From assembly GCA_015680685.1 (NCBI GenBank), contig MNCI01005779.1, positions 505,189 through 569,188 of the forward strand: a stretch of DNA of 64,000 nucleotides, written 5' to 3'. The DNA comes from Gnetum montanum. Its lineage: Eukaryota; Streptophyta; Gnetopsida; Gnetales; Gnetaceae. This document shows positions 1-10,247 of this stretch, piece after piece (within the stretch, counting starts at the first letter, position 1; every line of letters starts with the position of its first letter). Under the pieces are notes generated by a model. It was not told the DNA's origin, did no database searches, and saw only the letters and a list, made by a program, of their open reading frames with translations. The translations under genes and the position numbers were made by a program.

Positions 1-858
1 AAGCCTTCCATGATGCCTACACCTTGGAAAACATTGAACATAAGTGGCAAAATCTTAAACTCTTTCCTAGGATGCTAGTAGATGAAGTTGAGAGTTGGTA
101 TATATCATTGGAACTAGATTCAATCCATTGGTGGTCCATAATGCTAGAGCTCTTTAATGAAAAATACCAAACCTATGTGAAAGTGTCCAACCTAAGAAAT
201 CAAATCCATGGATGGACAAAAGAACAACATGAATCCTTGGATGTGGCCTTCGATAGGTACTATTCTCTACTACATAGATGTCCAGGTCATGATTACTATC
301 AAAACAAGCATCTTTTCGACATCATAGATGCACTTCATAATCAAACAAGGGAAATCCTTGTGATTTATGTGCAAGGTTATATGAATGAAAGGCCCATTAG
401 ATATAAATGCTAATCAAGAAGGTGGGAAAATAATAAGGAGAACTATGTAAATGAGAAAATGTATAGGAATATAATTGGGATCTAACTCTTCAAAAGAAGA
501 GGATCCATATCTGTGATGAGGAAAAAGTGGCAACTTTCGATGAGGTGATTTCATAACAAACCTTGCGAATAAAAAAATTTATCGATGAGATTGAAGTATA
601 GATAAGATGTGGGAGTTGATGAATGAAAACGTTACAACCTATGTGAAAGCAATAGAGGATAAATTAAGACAAAATGAATCAAGTGATCAAAACAAGAAGA
701 GGAAAAGGAATCAAGAAACAAGTAGGAACACTTATTAGCAAAAAGGAAAAATTACTATAGGTGATAAATATAGGCTCAACCACAAAAGAGAATGATGAAT
801 GTGACATCTTCCTATATAACCATCCAAAGGACTATTTCCTAGTCATGTTACATCTACA
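1..858 (+). repeat. Left arm of an 858-bp inverted repeat
   Basis: Bases 1-858 are the reverse complement of 1039-1896. Position x pairs with 1897-x and I found no indels. The only mismatch I noticed is 511 versus 1386. The right arm continues into element A past 1896, so the left arm probably extends beyond the window start. A single N at 1038 lies at the inner end of the right arm. The arms are nearly identical although every other element here is heavily decayed. Confidence 0.93.
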
Positions 859-1037
859 TGAGTATTAGGCTTTTTATTTGAATCCCAAGTTTGTACAAAA
901 GCAAATGCCTAGGAAACTACCTTACTCACAAGCTAATCATAAATAGTCATACTGTTGGCACATTTGGCCATTTCATGAAGCAGGCTTAAATAGTTGAGAT
1001 TTTTTTTGAAGAAGTAGCTAAATTTACAGTTTTAGAA
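1..1037 (+). pseudogene. Gag fragment, left copy (element A family)
   Basis: This is a retrotransposon Gag fragment. An open stretch at 24-413 encodes the conserved Gag core, including a WYISLEL block, ELFNEKYQTY and HESLDVAFDRYY, as in the Retrotrans_gag family. The downstream coding is broken by stops. Around 801-845 there is a degraded zinc-knuckle equivalent with a conserved HPK, where two of the three cysteines have become aromatic. The region to 1037 continues as Gag C-terminal sequence. Gag forms the cytoplasmic particle that packages element RNA. The copy is almost identical to 1039-1896 on the other strand. It is non-functional as it stands. Confidence 0.8.
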
Positions 1038-1038
1038 N
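1038..1038. other. Single-N assembly gap
   Basis: One ambiguous base lies between 859-1037 and the start of the right inverted-repeat arm. Because the palindromic symmetry begins directly after it, it probably marks a contig join rather than an uncertain base call. Confidence 0.75.
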
Positions 1039-1896
1039 TGTAGATGTAACATGACTAGGAAATAGTCCTTTGGATGGTTATATAGGAAGATGTCACATTC
1101 ATCATTCTCTTTTGTGGTTGAGCCTATATTTATCACCTATAGTAATTTTTCCTTTTTGCTAATAAGTGTTCCTACTTGTTTCTTGATTCCTTTTCCTCTT
1201 CTTGTTTTGATCACTTGATTCATTTTGTCTTAATTTATCCTCTATTGCTTTCACATAGGTTGTAACGTTTTCATTCATCAACTCCCACATCTTATCTATA
1301 CTTCAATCTCATCGATAAATTTTTTTATTCGCAAGGTTTGTTATGAAATCACCTCATCGAAAGTTGCCACTTTTTCCTCATCACAAATATGGATCCTCTT
1401 CTTTTGAAGAGTTAGATCCCAATTATATTCCTATACATTTTCTCATTTACATAGTTCTCCTTATTATTTTCCCACCTTCTTGATTAGCATTTATATCTAA
1501 TGGGCCTTTCATTCATATAACCTTGCACATAAATCACAAGGATTTCCCTTGTTTGATTATGAAGTGCATCTATGATGTCGAAAAGATGCTTGTTTTGATA
1601 GTAATCATGACCTGGACATCTATGTAGTAGAGAATAGTACCTATCGAAGGCCACATCCAAGGATTCATGTTGTTCTTTTGTCCATCCATGGATTTGATTT
1701 CTTAGGTTGGACACTTTCACATAGGTTTGGTATTTTTCATTAAAGAGCTCTAGCATTATGGACCACCAATGGATTGAATCTAGTTCCAATGATATATACC
1801 AACTCTCAACTTCATCTACTAGCATCCTAGGAAAGAGTTTAAGATTTTGCCACTTATGTTCAATGTTTTCCAAGGTGTAGGCATCATGGAAGGCTT
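1039..1896 (-). repeat. Right arm of the 858-bp inverted repeat
   Basis: This is the partner of bases 1-858. It begins directly after the single N at 1038. Bases 859-1037 continue the left copy further into gag and have no counterpart here, so the right copy is cut off exactly at the N. That is the pattern expected of a contig edge. A real fold-back duplication cannot be excluded from sequence alone. Confidence 0.93.
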
Positions 1897-2536
1897 GTAA
1901 ATGACATTGTGGATCATAATTATAATCTCCCTTGAATTTAGGAATGTTGTCCATATCAAGCCATTTGATGTAGCTATCCCTTTGATGCCTTTGGGGTATT
2001 TCAGCTACCTTCCTAATCTATGTTAGGTCCCTAGTAGCCAACAAGGGTTCATTTGTACTAGACATGTCATGGTGATAATCTATATTTCTATTCACATGAT
2101 TGTGATGATCTCATCTATGCTTATTTTTATGTCTTTGATTTTGCCCTTGGATTTGATTTCTAACTTTATCTTGATCCCATAGTAAAGCTCTATCGCTATA
2201 CCTATGTTCATTTTCATCAGAACTAGACAGTGAAGAAGAAGAGGAAGATGGTGAACTAGGAGAATCACCATGGCTCCTATATTTTCCCCTTTGGTCCTTG
2301 GATGTATCTCTTCTAGTATTGGAGGAGGTCCTCCTTGTTCTAGGACTTTCTTCATCTCCTTTAGAATTATCTACATTGGTTGAACATAGTCTTGGAGGGT
2401 AGTAAGGGTCTAAATGAGTATAAAAAATCCCTACTTGTGATTGTTAACTCCAATTTTCTTTAGTATATATCCTATCATTGCTCCTATGAGTTTTTTCATT
2501 ATGTGATGCATTCTTGGTACTATGTGAAGAAGACAT
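1039..2536 (-). pseudogene. Gag of element A (minus strand)
   Basis: This is the 5' part of a Gag reading frame running leftwards from a likely start at 2536. The start encodes MSSS, the same opening as the Gag of D (55159) and F (22126). A Ser/Arg-rich stretch follows at about 2090-2355. The uninterrupted Gag core is at 1484-1954 (MDNIPKFKGDY, then WYISLEL and ELFNEKYQTY). The C-terminal part is disrupted and is cut at the N at 1038. It lies about 125 bp inside the LTR and primer site at 2641-3488, as expected for a 5' gag. Stops and frameshifts make it a pseudogene. Confidence 0.8.
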
Positions 2537-2640
2537 GGTTCTACATGTGTGACTTAAAATAATAATATTTTCTAAAAGATAGATTGTTAGTACATTTACA
2601 ATGATTATGTATAATATAATTAATTTAGATAACTAGCACC

Positions 2641-2660
2641 ATCCCCAACAATGGTGCTAA
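2641..2660 (-). promoter_or_regulatory. Primer-binding site of element A, tRNA-Asp type
   Basis: Read on the minus strand, the 20 bases directly after the LTR begin TTAGCACCATTGTTGGGGA. This is a diverged form of TGGCGCCGTTGCCGGGGA, the complement of the plant tRNA-Asp(GUC) 3' end (tRNA sequence from memory). It would prime minus-strand DNA synthesis. The same site follows the LTRs of B, C, D, E and F. Confidence 0.75.
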
Positions 2661-3488
2661 TGATGAGTGGCAGGTACCTCCTACTTTCAACCATAGGAAT
2701 TAGAAGTGTTCATGCATGAACTAGTCAAATTTTGTGAATGGGACTAGTGTGGCATCGAGATTATTAAGCATTGATCATAGGACATTTTCTTCCCACTTGG
2801 ACTAGTGAGAGCTTTATCATGTATGGTTTAGTCCAAAGTGAGGTATATGGTTATTGATGTTGTTTTGGCCTTATGCTAATCATACAATAATAAAGAAATA
2901 AATTATTTAATATAATTAATAATGGAAAGTAAAGTCTAAACTAGCCTATGATGATGAGTTTCTATTCCTAGCTTGTTGTACACATCCTGAATCCACATAT
3001 CCACTATTGGTATTACCAAGTGTTATTCTACTAGGTGAACCAAGCAATAATGCTACTGGGATTACCAAATGAATACATGTTTACACTCAAAACTAGTTGC
3101 ACTTATTCCACGAATTTATTAATATTCATGGGAACATAAATATTAACTAAGTACATGGAATATAAATTGCATTAAAAGTAAATTTAATCTAAGTCAGAGT
3201 ACTGCAATGAATAAAAATTAATCTTGATCTTATTTTCATTCATGAAATTTGTTTAGGTACATTGCCACGCGAATAAGACACTATACAACTAACTCAAATC
3301 CATACTACAAGCACTTACTTACTATTTTCTAGGACTATAGAATAAAACTTTAAGGGTTCAACTACTCTATTGACAAAGAACTGCCAAATACATGGTGGAA
3401 GCACACATATTTATACGAAAAAATGTTACTCACAATATCAAATATCCAATATTAGAACTTGTGCCACGATGTTAGGAATTTGATATCA
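2661..3488 (-). repeat. LTR of element A (5' LTR, minus strand)
   Basis: This long terminal repeat is about 828 bp, in line with the other LTRs here (810-873 bp). The inner end is the family terminal TGATGAGT next to the primer site. The outer end near 3488 is an estimate. It contains family landmarks: GGTACC near the inner end, paired 'accaag/accaaat' boxes around 3035-3070, and TATAAATA (minus strand) at 3408-3415. Exactly 16 bp upstream of the TATA box, at 3432-3455, lies a decayed 10-4-10 dyad. The LTR abuts a Gag fragment of opposite orientation (H), so A probably inserted into H. Confidence 0.75.
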
Positions 3489-4270
3489 GGGCCTATGAAA
3501 AATATGATTCGTCAAAGGCAGACAAAATGTGGTATTCCTTGGATGAAAATTTTGAAAAATATATAAAGATTATTAAGGAAAAAATGGAGTAGGAGAATTT
3601 AGATAAGGATAGGATAAGAAGAAAGGATGTAAGCAAAGACTACTATAAAAAAATGTAAGACTGTAGTAATGGATGAAAGTGTAAATTTAGAGATAGAAAA
3701 AGATGTGAAATATGCTAATATGAGCATACCAAGTGATGTTGTCCTATGTTGTCATACTTATAGGAATCTAAGGTGTATGCTTTAACTCCAAAGTTTGAAA
3801 AAATGAAACTACCTAGGGTATTTCCTTATTCACATGGTAATTATCAACAACATTTTCACTAACCACACTATTATCTAAGGGAAGCACCACCTCAACCTTA
3901 AGACAATTATCATCAATGATAAAATCCAAAGTCATGGGAAATGTCGCTACAAAGGTAGAAATATCCTTACCATCAACTAAACCCGTATGGCTATTATGTC
4001 TAAAAACCTATATCTTCGTATGGTTCCAGAAGTCACTATTTTTCTCATCACTATTACCCACGCAAATATCATCAAACAAATAATCCATGAGCTAAATGTC
4101 CTTCTACTTCTCCTTTTCATTATTAACCACAAAATGTTGAACCTTCCACTTCTCCTTCTCATTATCAACCACAACATCTTGCACCTTTCACTTCCACTCC
4201 CTTACCACCTACACTACCTATGCAAGGTGAAATCCCATTGTACACTTAACAACGTAATGCCCTAAGGCCT
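3489..4270 (+). pseudogene. Gag C-terminal remnant of element H
   Basis: This is degraded Gag C-terminal sequence on the plus strand. Bases 3540-3640 align with the helical region after the Gag core of D (56640-56780). At 3704-3742 there is a zinc-knuckle equivalent with spacing CX2CX3HX4C, in frame apart from two stop codons. A Pro/Gln-rich stretch with a 'catggga' box (about 3935) follows, as in the other elements. The N-terminal half is missing and the LTR of A lies directly upstream, so the gene is 5'-truncated in this window. It feeds into the protease, RT and integrase remnants downstream. Confidence 0.65.
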
Positions 4271-4372
4271 ATGAATTTACAACTAGATTACCATTAAAGT
4301 GGTTCTAAGCATAAGCCTAAGAAAATGGCTTTCATTAGATCATATAGTTCACATAAATTCTTGCAATAATTT

Positions 4373-4640
4373 GTGATTACTAACCTTTTACAAACTATTT
4401 TAGAATTTACTATTAATCCACCTTCAAACCAAAGGTCACAAAATGTGTATACTGTCATGTTAACACATGTAGTTATCAATTGGATGAAGGTAGAACACCT
4501 TCATAGGAAACTATATGATCCTAAACATTACCCAATCTACCTACAAATTGTAGGAAATGAGTCATGCAAAGCTCTACTAGACTTAAGTTCCAAGGTAAAC
4601 TTAATTTTCCAATATATGTATAAAACTTGAATTTCTAAAG
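4373..4640 (+). pseudogene. Retropepsin-like protease remnant (element H)
   Basis: This is a decayed aspartic protease domain. The open stretch 4373-4630 aligns with the proteases of F (19391-19843) and D (57580-57980): a LTHVVINWMK block, then YLQIVGNE, then KALLDLSSKVNLI. The last block corresponds to the active-site loop KALLDSGFEVNLI of F. The catalytic Asp is kept, but the following Ser-Gly has become Leu-Ser. The family enzyme cleaves the Gag-Pol polyprotein. It sits between Gag and RT, the usual Ty3 order. With the loop altered and frames broken it cannot be active. Confidence 0.7.
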
Positions 4641-4849
4641 TATGTATTTCTTAATAACAATAAGTCAATAACCATCAATGCCAACCTCATAAAAAAATAG
4701 AAAGGGAAGCTACTAAAAATTATAAATAAATGGCAAACAACCTTTGCATAGTCATATGATGAATTTACTAGAATAGATCTATGCATATGTTACTACTATA
4801 TATTTATATACGCTTTACCATCAAATCAAAGAGGTAACTATAGAGAAGG

Positions 4850-5500
4850 TTGAATTTTAAGCTAAATTAAGTTGTCAAAAATGAATATGAAAAACTTCCT
4901 AAGGAAGGATTCATCTATCTTGTGATAGAAAGTGAGTTGGTAAGTCCACTATTGTTGTACTAAAGAAAGAAAAATAATGAAGGTTCTATGTTAACTTTAG
5001 GATGTTAAATAAGGTCACATTCAAAGATCATTTTCCTTTGTGATTTGTGAACTAGGTATTAGATAGAACTTTAAGACACAATTACTAGTGTTTTCTAGAA
5101 GGGTATAGTGACTACAACCAAATACAAATTATGCTAGAGGACCAATCAAATATAGTTTTCACAAATCCCTAGGGGAATTTTGCATACAAAAAGATGTTCT
5201 TTAGCCTTTGTAATGGTCTTACAGCCTTCTAATGTCTAGTCCTAAGAATCATTTTAGTAGGAAATTGGTAGTGGTGTGGAAGTCTTCATTGATGAATTCT
5301 CCACCTATGGTACTAATTTAGAATAGATATAAGACCATCTTAAGTAGGTACTTAGATTATATGCAAAAATAAACTTGTAGCTCAACTGGTAGAAGAGCCA
5401 CTTGATCGTCCAAGATGACAATGTTTTAGGAAATAAAATTTTAGAAAAGGAAATTGAGATGGACCCTAAAAATGTAAGGATCATTCAAGGAATAACCAGA
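4850..5500 (+). pseudogene. Reverse transcriptase remnant (element H)
   Basis: This is an RT domain spread over several frames. Recognisable blocks in order are LPKEGFIY; VNFRMLNKVTFKDHFPL (about 4990-5040); FLEGYSDYNQIQI (about 5090-5130); NFAYKKMFFSLCNG (about 5178-5215); and VEVFIDEFSTYG (5276-5311). The last is the catalytic FMDD-type box with the second Asp replaced by Glu. The stretch around 5366-5440 fits the NLVLNWEKxHF..EGIVLG block, which from memory is characteristic of Athila/Tat-type Ty3 RTs. Many stops are present. This is the only RT of the A-H clade in the window. Confidence 0.8.
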
Positions 5501-5539
5501 TAATCTTAAATAGTTAAAGATGTAAGATCTTTTTTGGTC

Positions 5540-6174
5540 ATACAAGTTACTATTGATGCTTCATAGAAAAAATTTTAAAATAGTCAAACCAATGGTAGAA
5601 ATTACCAAGAAATATGTATTCTTTGAATGCAATAAGGAATGCAAACAAGGGTTCTAACACTTAATAGAAGCTTGTAGAAATTCCAATTCTATGCATCCCA
5701 AATTGATCCAAATTATTTCATATCATGAAAAATGCATCTAACTGTGCTTAGGAAGAAATGCTTACATAAATGGATGATCAAAAGCATCCATATTATATCC
5801 ATTATAAAAGAAGAAGCATTCTGGGTATACAACTCAAATCCATCACCACTGAAAAAGAATTCATGGTAGTGGTATATGCTTTAGTGCACTATGTACTTGG
5901 ATGTCTAATCTTTGTGCATACAAACCATAGTGCAATCCTTTTTCTTATGAATAAACTAGTGTGAAGCCCTTGTGTTATATGATGGTTGATAATCTCATTG
6001 AAATTTGATCACATCATGGTAGATAAAAAAGGAACCAAAAATGTAGTTTTAGATCATTTGTCTCAGTTACAATGGGATAGCAATGATAAGGAAGAATTTT
6101 TTTCTAACCAATTTTTAGATGAAATTCTCTATGCTAAGTTCATCAAAGTTCAAGCACTAAGGGTCAAAAATTGA
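5540..6174 (+). pseudogene. RNase H remnant (element H)
   Basis: This is a decayed Ty3 RNase H and linker. The clearest part is 5770-5964, with ITTEKEFMVVVYALVHY, then a VHTNHSAILFLMNK block matching the TTEKELLAVVFA and TDHAALKYLL motifs. Bases 5986-6174 continue with a KFDHIMVDKKGTKNVVLDHLSQL segment, the usual end of the domain (DKKG.EN.VADHLSRL). It follows RT directly. The frame is broken several times, so no active enzyme is expected. Confidence 0.78.
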
Positions 6175-6289
6175 TATGATGAGTTTCTCTCATATTCACT
6201 TATACAAGAGACTCCTATAGAATAGGATCATTAAGAGATAGTATTTTCATTACCAAATCAAATATTATGTGGAGATTGAAGGTAACCTA

Positions 6290-7520
6290 TACAAGGTTTA
6301 TGTTGATGACCTCGTATGATGGTGTGTACCTGATGTAGATCAATTGAGAATCCTATAAGATGCACACGAAGGTCCTTTTAAGGACCATTGCACATGAAGG
6401 AGAATAATCATAAAGATCCTTTTGGTAGAGTACTTTTGGATAACAATCTCTAGGGATGCTCATGATTTCTCGCATTCATGCAAGAGGTATTAATGAGATG
6501 AAGGAATGACCACCTAAATGAAAGGACCATAATTATGGATTTAACCATTAGAGCCTTTTGACCTTTGAAGTAATACCTTCATGAGGTCCATCTCTCCCAT
6601 GTCCAATGGGAAAGCCTATATTATTGTTTTCATTAAGTACTACACCAAGTGAGCTAAAGTTGTAGTCGTATTCAATTGTACATCTATCACGACAACCTAA
6701 ATTTTTCAACAACAATTGATAAACATGTTTGGTATGCCCAAAGCACTAATTTAAAAAAAATACATTTCATAGGTTCTACTTTTGGCAAGTTAATGAAATT
6801 TTTGGAGATGTAACATAAACTCATAACACACTATCACCCCCAAGACAATGGTCAAGCAAAAGTCACCAATAGAAAAATCACAAAAATTCTAATGCAAACC
6901 ATTAATAGATATGGGAAGAATTGGAGCAGCAAACCCAATGATGCCCTTTGGGCATATCTCTTGACATGGAAACTTCCTATAGGCTACCCTCCCTATGAGT
7001 TAGTATACAAAAAGTTACATTAACTTGCAATTCAAACTAAACTTTGTATACTTACAACTACATATGAACTTGACGTAGATATTAAGCTAGCACAAAAAAA
7101 AAGACTCATGACACTTAACATGGTAGATGAAAATCAATGAGTAGCACTAATGATGAATGAAGTTTATAGGACACACAATAAACAATGTCATGGCACACAA
7201 ATTAGAAAAGTTACATTCAAATAAGGTGATAAGTTTCTATATTAGAATTCCATGCATATGTCACAACAAACTAAGTTCCAGTTATTATGCGAAGGACCTT
7301 GCATTATCCACTTAACATTTTCTTCCAAGGTAATGATAATTTACTACCTAACAGGCCTACAAAAATACATGTTAGTCAATATCCAACAACTTAAACCATT
7401 CATGAAATTTCAAGTAACCAACAATAATATTAATAGCTCTAATCAAGAACAAGCATTTTTTATTTTCCAAATCTCCTTCTTCCAACTTAGTCATGAAAGA
7501 GATATCCACATACCTTAAAA
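6290..7520 (+). pseudogene. Integrase remnant (element H)
   Basis: This is a decayed integrase in three parts. At 6300-6480 is the zinc-finger region, with WCVPDVDQLRIL then DAHEGPF, equivalent to the HHCC domain. At 6540-7010 is the core, including PMSNGKAYIIVFIKYYTK, an FGMPKALI block and a HTITPKTMVKQ block replacing the usual STPYHPQTNGQ. The C-terminal part is clearest at 7252-7400, ending LVNIQQLKPF in place of VNGQRLKPY. Integrase would insert element DNA and leave the 5-bp duplications seen at B and D. Frames are broken throughout. Confidence 0.75.
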
Positions 7521-9253
7521 CCTTGATGACAATAAATAATTTTTTCCTTTTTATTTTATAAAATTTTTTATATGTTTTTCATTTCTTAATATTTTATTGA
7601 TTACGTTATATATTTTCCTTTTTAAAGTTATTTTCTTATTCTTTTCTTATTCTTTTCTTATTTTTTTCATTTATGTCTCATTTTACATCTTGGTTTTTGT
7701 TTCATTACTATTGTGAAATTTTCAAAATTGTGGAACAAAACTAATAGGATTGTGAAAATTTGTCATAGGATTATGTTCTCTACTAATAGTCTATTAGTTT
7801 TATACTGGTATCAAATAGTTAGTTCATGACATCCACCCACTTCATATGTTTCATGTAGAGTCTACATCATGAAACCATAAGAATATTTTAAATTAAAACT
7901 AGAAGTAACATATGATATTATTAACCAATAAGCTAATAAGGGACCAAGTGGGAACAAAAAAGGATATAATCTCAATGGGATTTGATGTGTTCTTGTCTCA
8001 ACTTCCTTCTTAAATTGTATGATTATTCATTGATATATCATCATTCCTACTATCAATAATAAAAAGGAAGCATGTATTTACATGATGTGGTTCCTGTAAA
8101 AAAATAAAAACATTAACTAGAATTTAAAGCACATCCCTTAGATAATATCATGGATTATGAGCACTAGTTATAAGGCTAGAAGGACAAGTTACCCATTCTT
8201 GAAGTCATCCCTCTAACTAAGGCCTTACATACTTTCTTCTTCTCTGAAATAATGATTTTCCTTTGAAGTTGTCATGGAATTTTGATGGTAGAAGACAAGG
8301 GATATGTTCATGAAAAATCATTGTAATTGGAATGGACTTGATATTTACTTGAAAAAAATCAATATTGAATAATATTAATAAAATTTTTTACTAAGGATAT
8401 GGTATGACAAGGCTGTAGATTATCCATGCCTTGTTCTCTATATACCCTTCACCCACTTCACTTTCTACCACTTCACTATCTCATACCCTAGTGATTGATA
8501 GTTTTTTTCTCTAATCCATATAATCTTATGATAATTCCTCATATGGGTATGAAATTTAACTTAAAACAATCATTCATCATCCTAGGTGCCTACGAACTTC
8601 TTGTGATAAGGTTAGGCAAGGTCATATTAGGCATATGTTTACTTTGGGAGGGACCAAATTGCATCTCTTTTGGTTTATCTTAAGTTCAATTTCCTAACCA
8701 TAGATTGATTGCAAACTTGATCATCTAAATAGCTTAAAATGTCTAGTTTTTACTCTATTTTGACATTAGGACATTCTCCCAAAACTGATTCCATGTGATC
8801 AAATTACTTCAAGTTTTAAACCATATGCATGATTATGTTACTTATATGATTCTAAAGCTTTTGGCTTCCATTTGGCTCTTTTCTCAACCCAAAATTTGTT
8901 AGAAATTCCTCAATATCGTAAGAAAAAAATAGAGCTACAAATAGCTATGTCGATGCATCACTGTCGATGTAGTGGGAAGAGTTCATGTAGCCCCATTGAG
9001 ACATGAAAAAAATACTATATATACATGTAATACTTACCTCATTTTTCATGATTTCATTCAACTGCAAGAGGATTTTTTACTATTTTTCAAAGCTCAAGAA
9101 CAATCCAATAGCCATAAGTTCTAAACTACTTACCTGATTTCACTTGTTCCTTGATTCTCAAGCTACTAGAGGTACACTTTACATCATGAAGGCATCAAAC
9201 ACTAGGGTTACATTGAAAAAATTTTGGAAACTTTTCTAATTTTCCATGACTAA
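7521..9253 (+). mobile_element. 3' untranslated region of element H
   Basis: There is no coding sequence here. The stretch starts T-rich (7540-7700), as after gag in B (35740-35830) and after protease in D (58440-58580). Bases 8080-8230 align with D 59000-59130 (shared 'attc/ttaaagcacaccccttag' and 'ccatctaactaaggcctt' blocks), and 'ttactttgggagggacca' at 8638 matches B 36757 and D 59522. H, D and B/C therefore share one long leader. Near its right end is a promoter-like block (8951-9023), listed separately. No ORF2 remnant is seen. Confidence 0.6.
8951..9023 (+). promoter_or_regulatory. Internal dyad plus TATA-like block in H
   Basis: CGATGCATCA, CTGT, then CGATGTAGTG (8951-8974) form a 10-4-10 arrangement of two copies of a CGATGCATCG-like palindrome. 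The second copy is degenerate. A TATATATA sequence follows at 9016-9023. The spacing is about 41 bp, not 16 bp as in the LTRs. The motif resembles the dyad type of the LTR just downstream (9326-9349). The role as an internal promoter is inferred by analogy with element C. Confidence 0.4.
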
Positions 9254-10098
9254 TGATGATTTGTCACAGGTTTGACTACATCAATGTGATCCCATTGACA
9301 TGTATCCATCAATGCATGATTTCATGCATCGATGCATATGCATTGATGGAGTATCTTGTCTTGCCTATATAAATGTGCATACCCACTGCATTTATGGTAT
9401 TCATGGATTGGTAGCTTTGCCAAAGTCTTGCATTTTGTTTCTTTTAGAGTTAGAATATTTTCTTAGTACCTGTAGTAGAAGTAAGAAGTGTATAGATCTT
9501 TATTCCAACATTGATGTATGTACACACCTCAGTGTGAATGACAATAAAGAAAAGCTTTCTCCATAATCCTTGAAGCACTTGGACTTAGCACAATATTTAC
9601 CTTAATGCATTTATTCTTCATGAAATTTATGTTTAATAATTTAAGTAATTAATTAAATTTGGATAATTAACACACATAAGTATGACCACCTCAAATATAT
9701 GTTAACGCTTGGTAATCCTAGTAGTGCTTAATGCTTGGTAGTCTAGTAGTGTTGCAGTGTGTTAAGGATTTGTACAGAAGGTGAGAACAAATGCTTGTGT
9801 TGGGATTATTTAAGGAATTGATTAGTTATTATATTAATTAAAAATTTAATTAATATATTTTTGATACTTAGGTGAATTAAATGAAAAATATACAAATGAT
9901 AAAAAATATGCCTCAGTTATACTTAACCATACCATTGCACCTCACAAGTGGAACTAGGAAGACAACGATCATGTCTTTGAGATTCACTGCCTAAGAAAAG
10001 TATACTTAGAGAGCTAAAGTCTATGAAATTCAATCAAATCACTTAGTGAATGCTAGTGATTCGTATGATTGGGCATAGGGATCACTCGCTGCTCATTA
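9254..10098 (+). repeat. LTR of element E
   Basis: This LTR is about 845 bp. It opens with TGATGA at 9254 (start uncertain) and ends ..CTCATTA next to the primer site at 10099. Internal landmarks match the clade, such as 'cttggtaatcctag' near 9710 and 'gcttggtagtc' near 9732. TATATAAA is at 9366-9373. The dyad 16 bp upstream is a different sequence from the other LTRs: GCATCGATGC, ATAT, GCATTGATGG. It follows H and precedes the gag of E, so it could be the 3' LTR of H, the 5' LTR of E, or both. Confidence 0.7.
9326..9373 (+). promoter_or_regulatory. LTR promoter of E: 10-4-10 dyad and TATA box
   Basis: The dyad at 9326-9349 consists of the perfect palindrome GCATCGATGC, the centre ATAT, and a near copy GCATTGATGG. 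A 16-bp spacer (9350-9365) separates it from TATATAAA (9366-9373). The geometry equals that of the GATATC-type LTRs although the sequence differs. Confidence 0.7.
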
Positions 10099-10118
10099 TT
10101 GGCACCATTACTAGGGAC
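10099..10118 (+). promoter_or_regulatory. Primer-binding site of element E, tRNA-Asp type
   Basis: TTGGCACCATTACTAGGGAC follows the LTR directly. It differs from TTGGCGCCGTTGCCGGGGA mostly by transitions and fits the tRNA-Asp primer site used by the other elements. Confidence 0.75.
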
Positions 10119-10247
10119 TCTAGTTAGTTAATGTGCTACCTAAGAGTTAGTGAAATTATATAATGACACTGTAATAAACTTAAAGTTCACTTCATTAAGA
10201 AAAATAATAATAAAAATAAAAGCACAATGATTTCTACAAGAATTGAC

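Noticed and set aside
1-1896. Inverted repeat as a fold-back DNA transposon
   Set aside because: The arms are retroelement Gag sequence, not transposon termini. They meet at an assembly N and no target duplication was seen. An assembly join is more likely.
5363-5404. tRNA-like stretch 'gtagctcaactggtagaagagcc'
   Set aside because: It resembles a tRNA D-arm, but in frame it encodes the RT block L-NW-KSH-IVQ, as expected at this place in H. No acceptor stem or T-arm was found.
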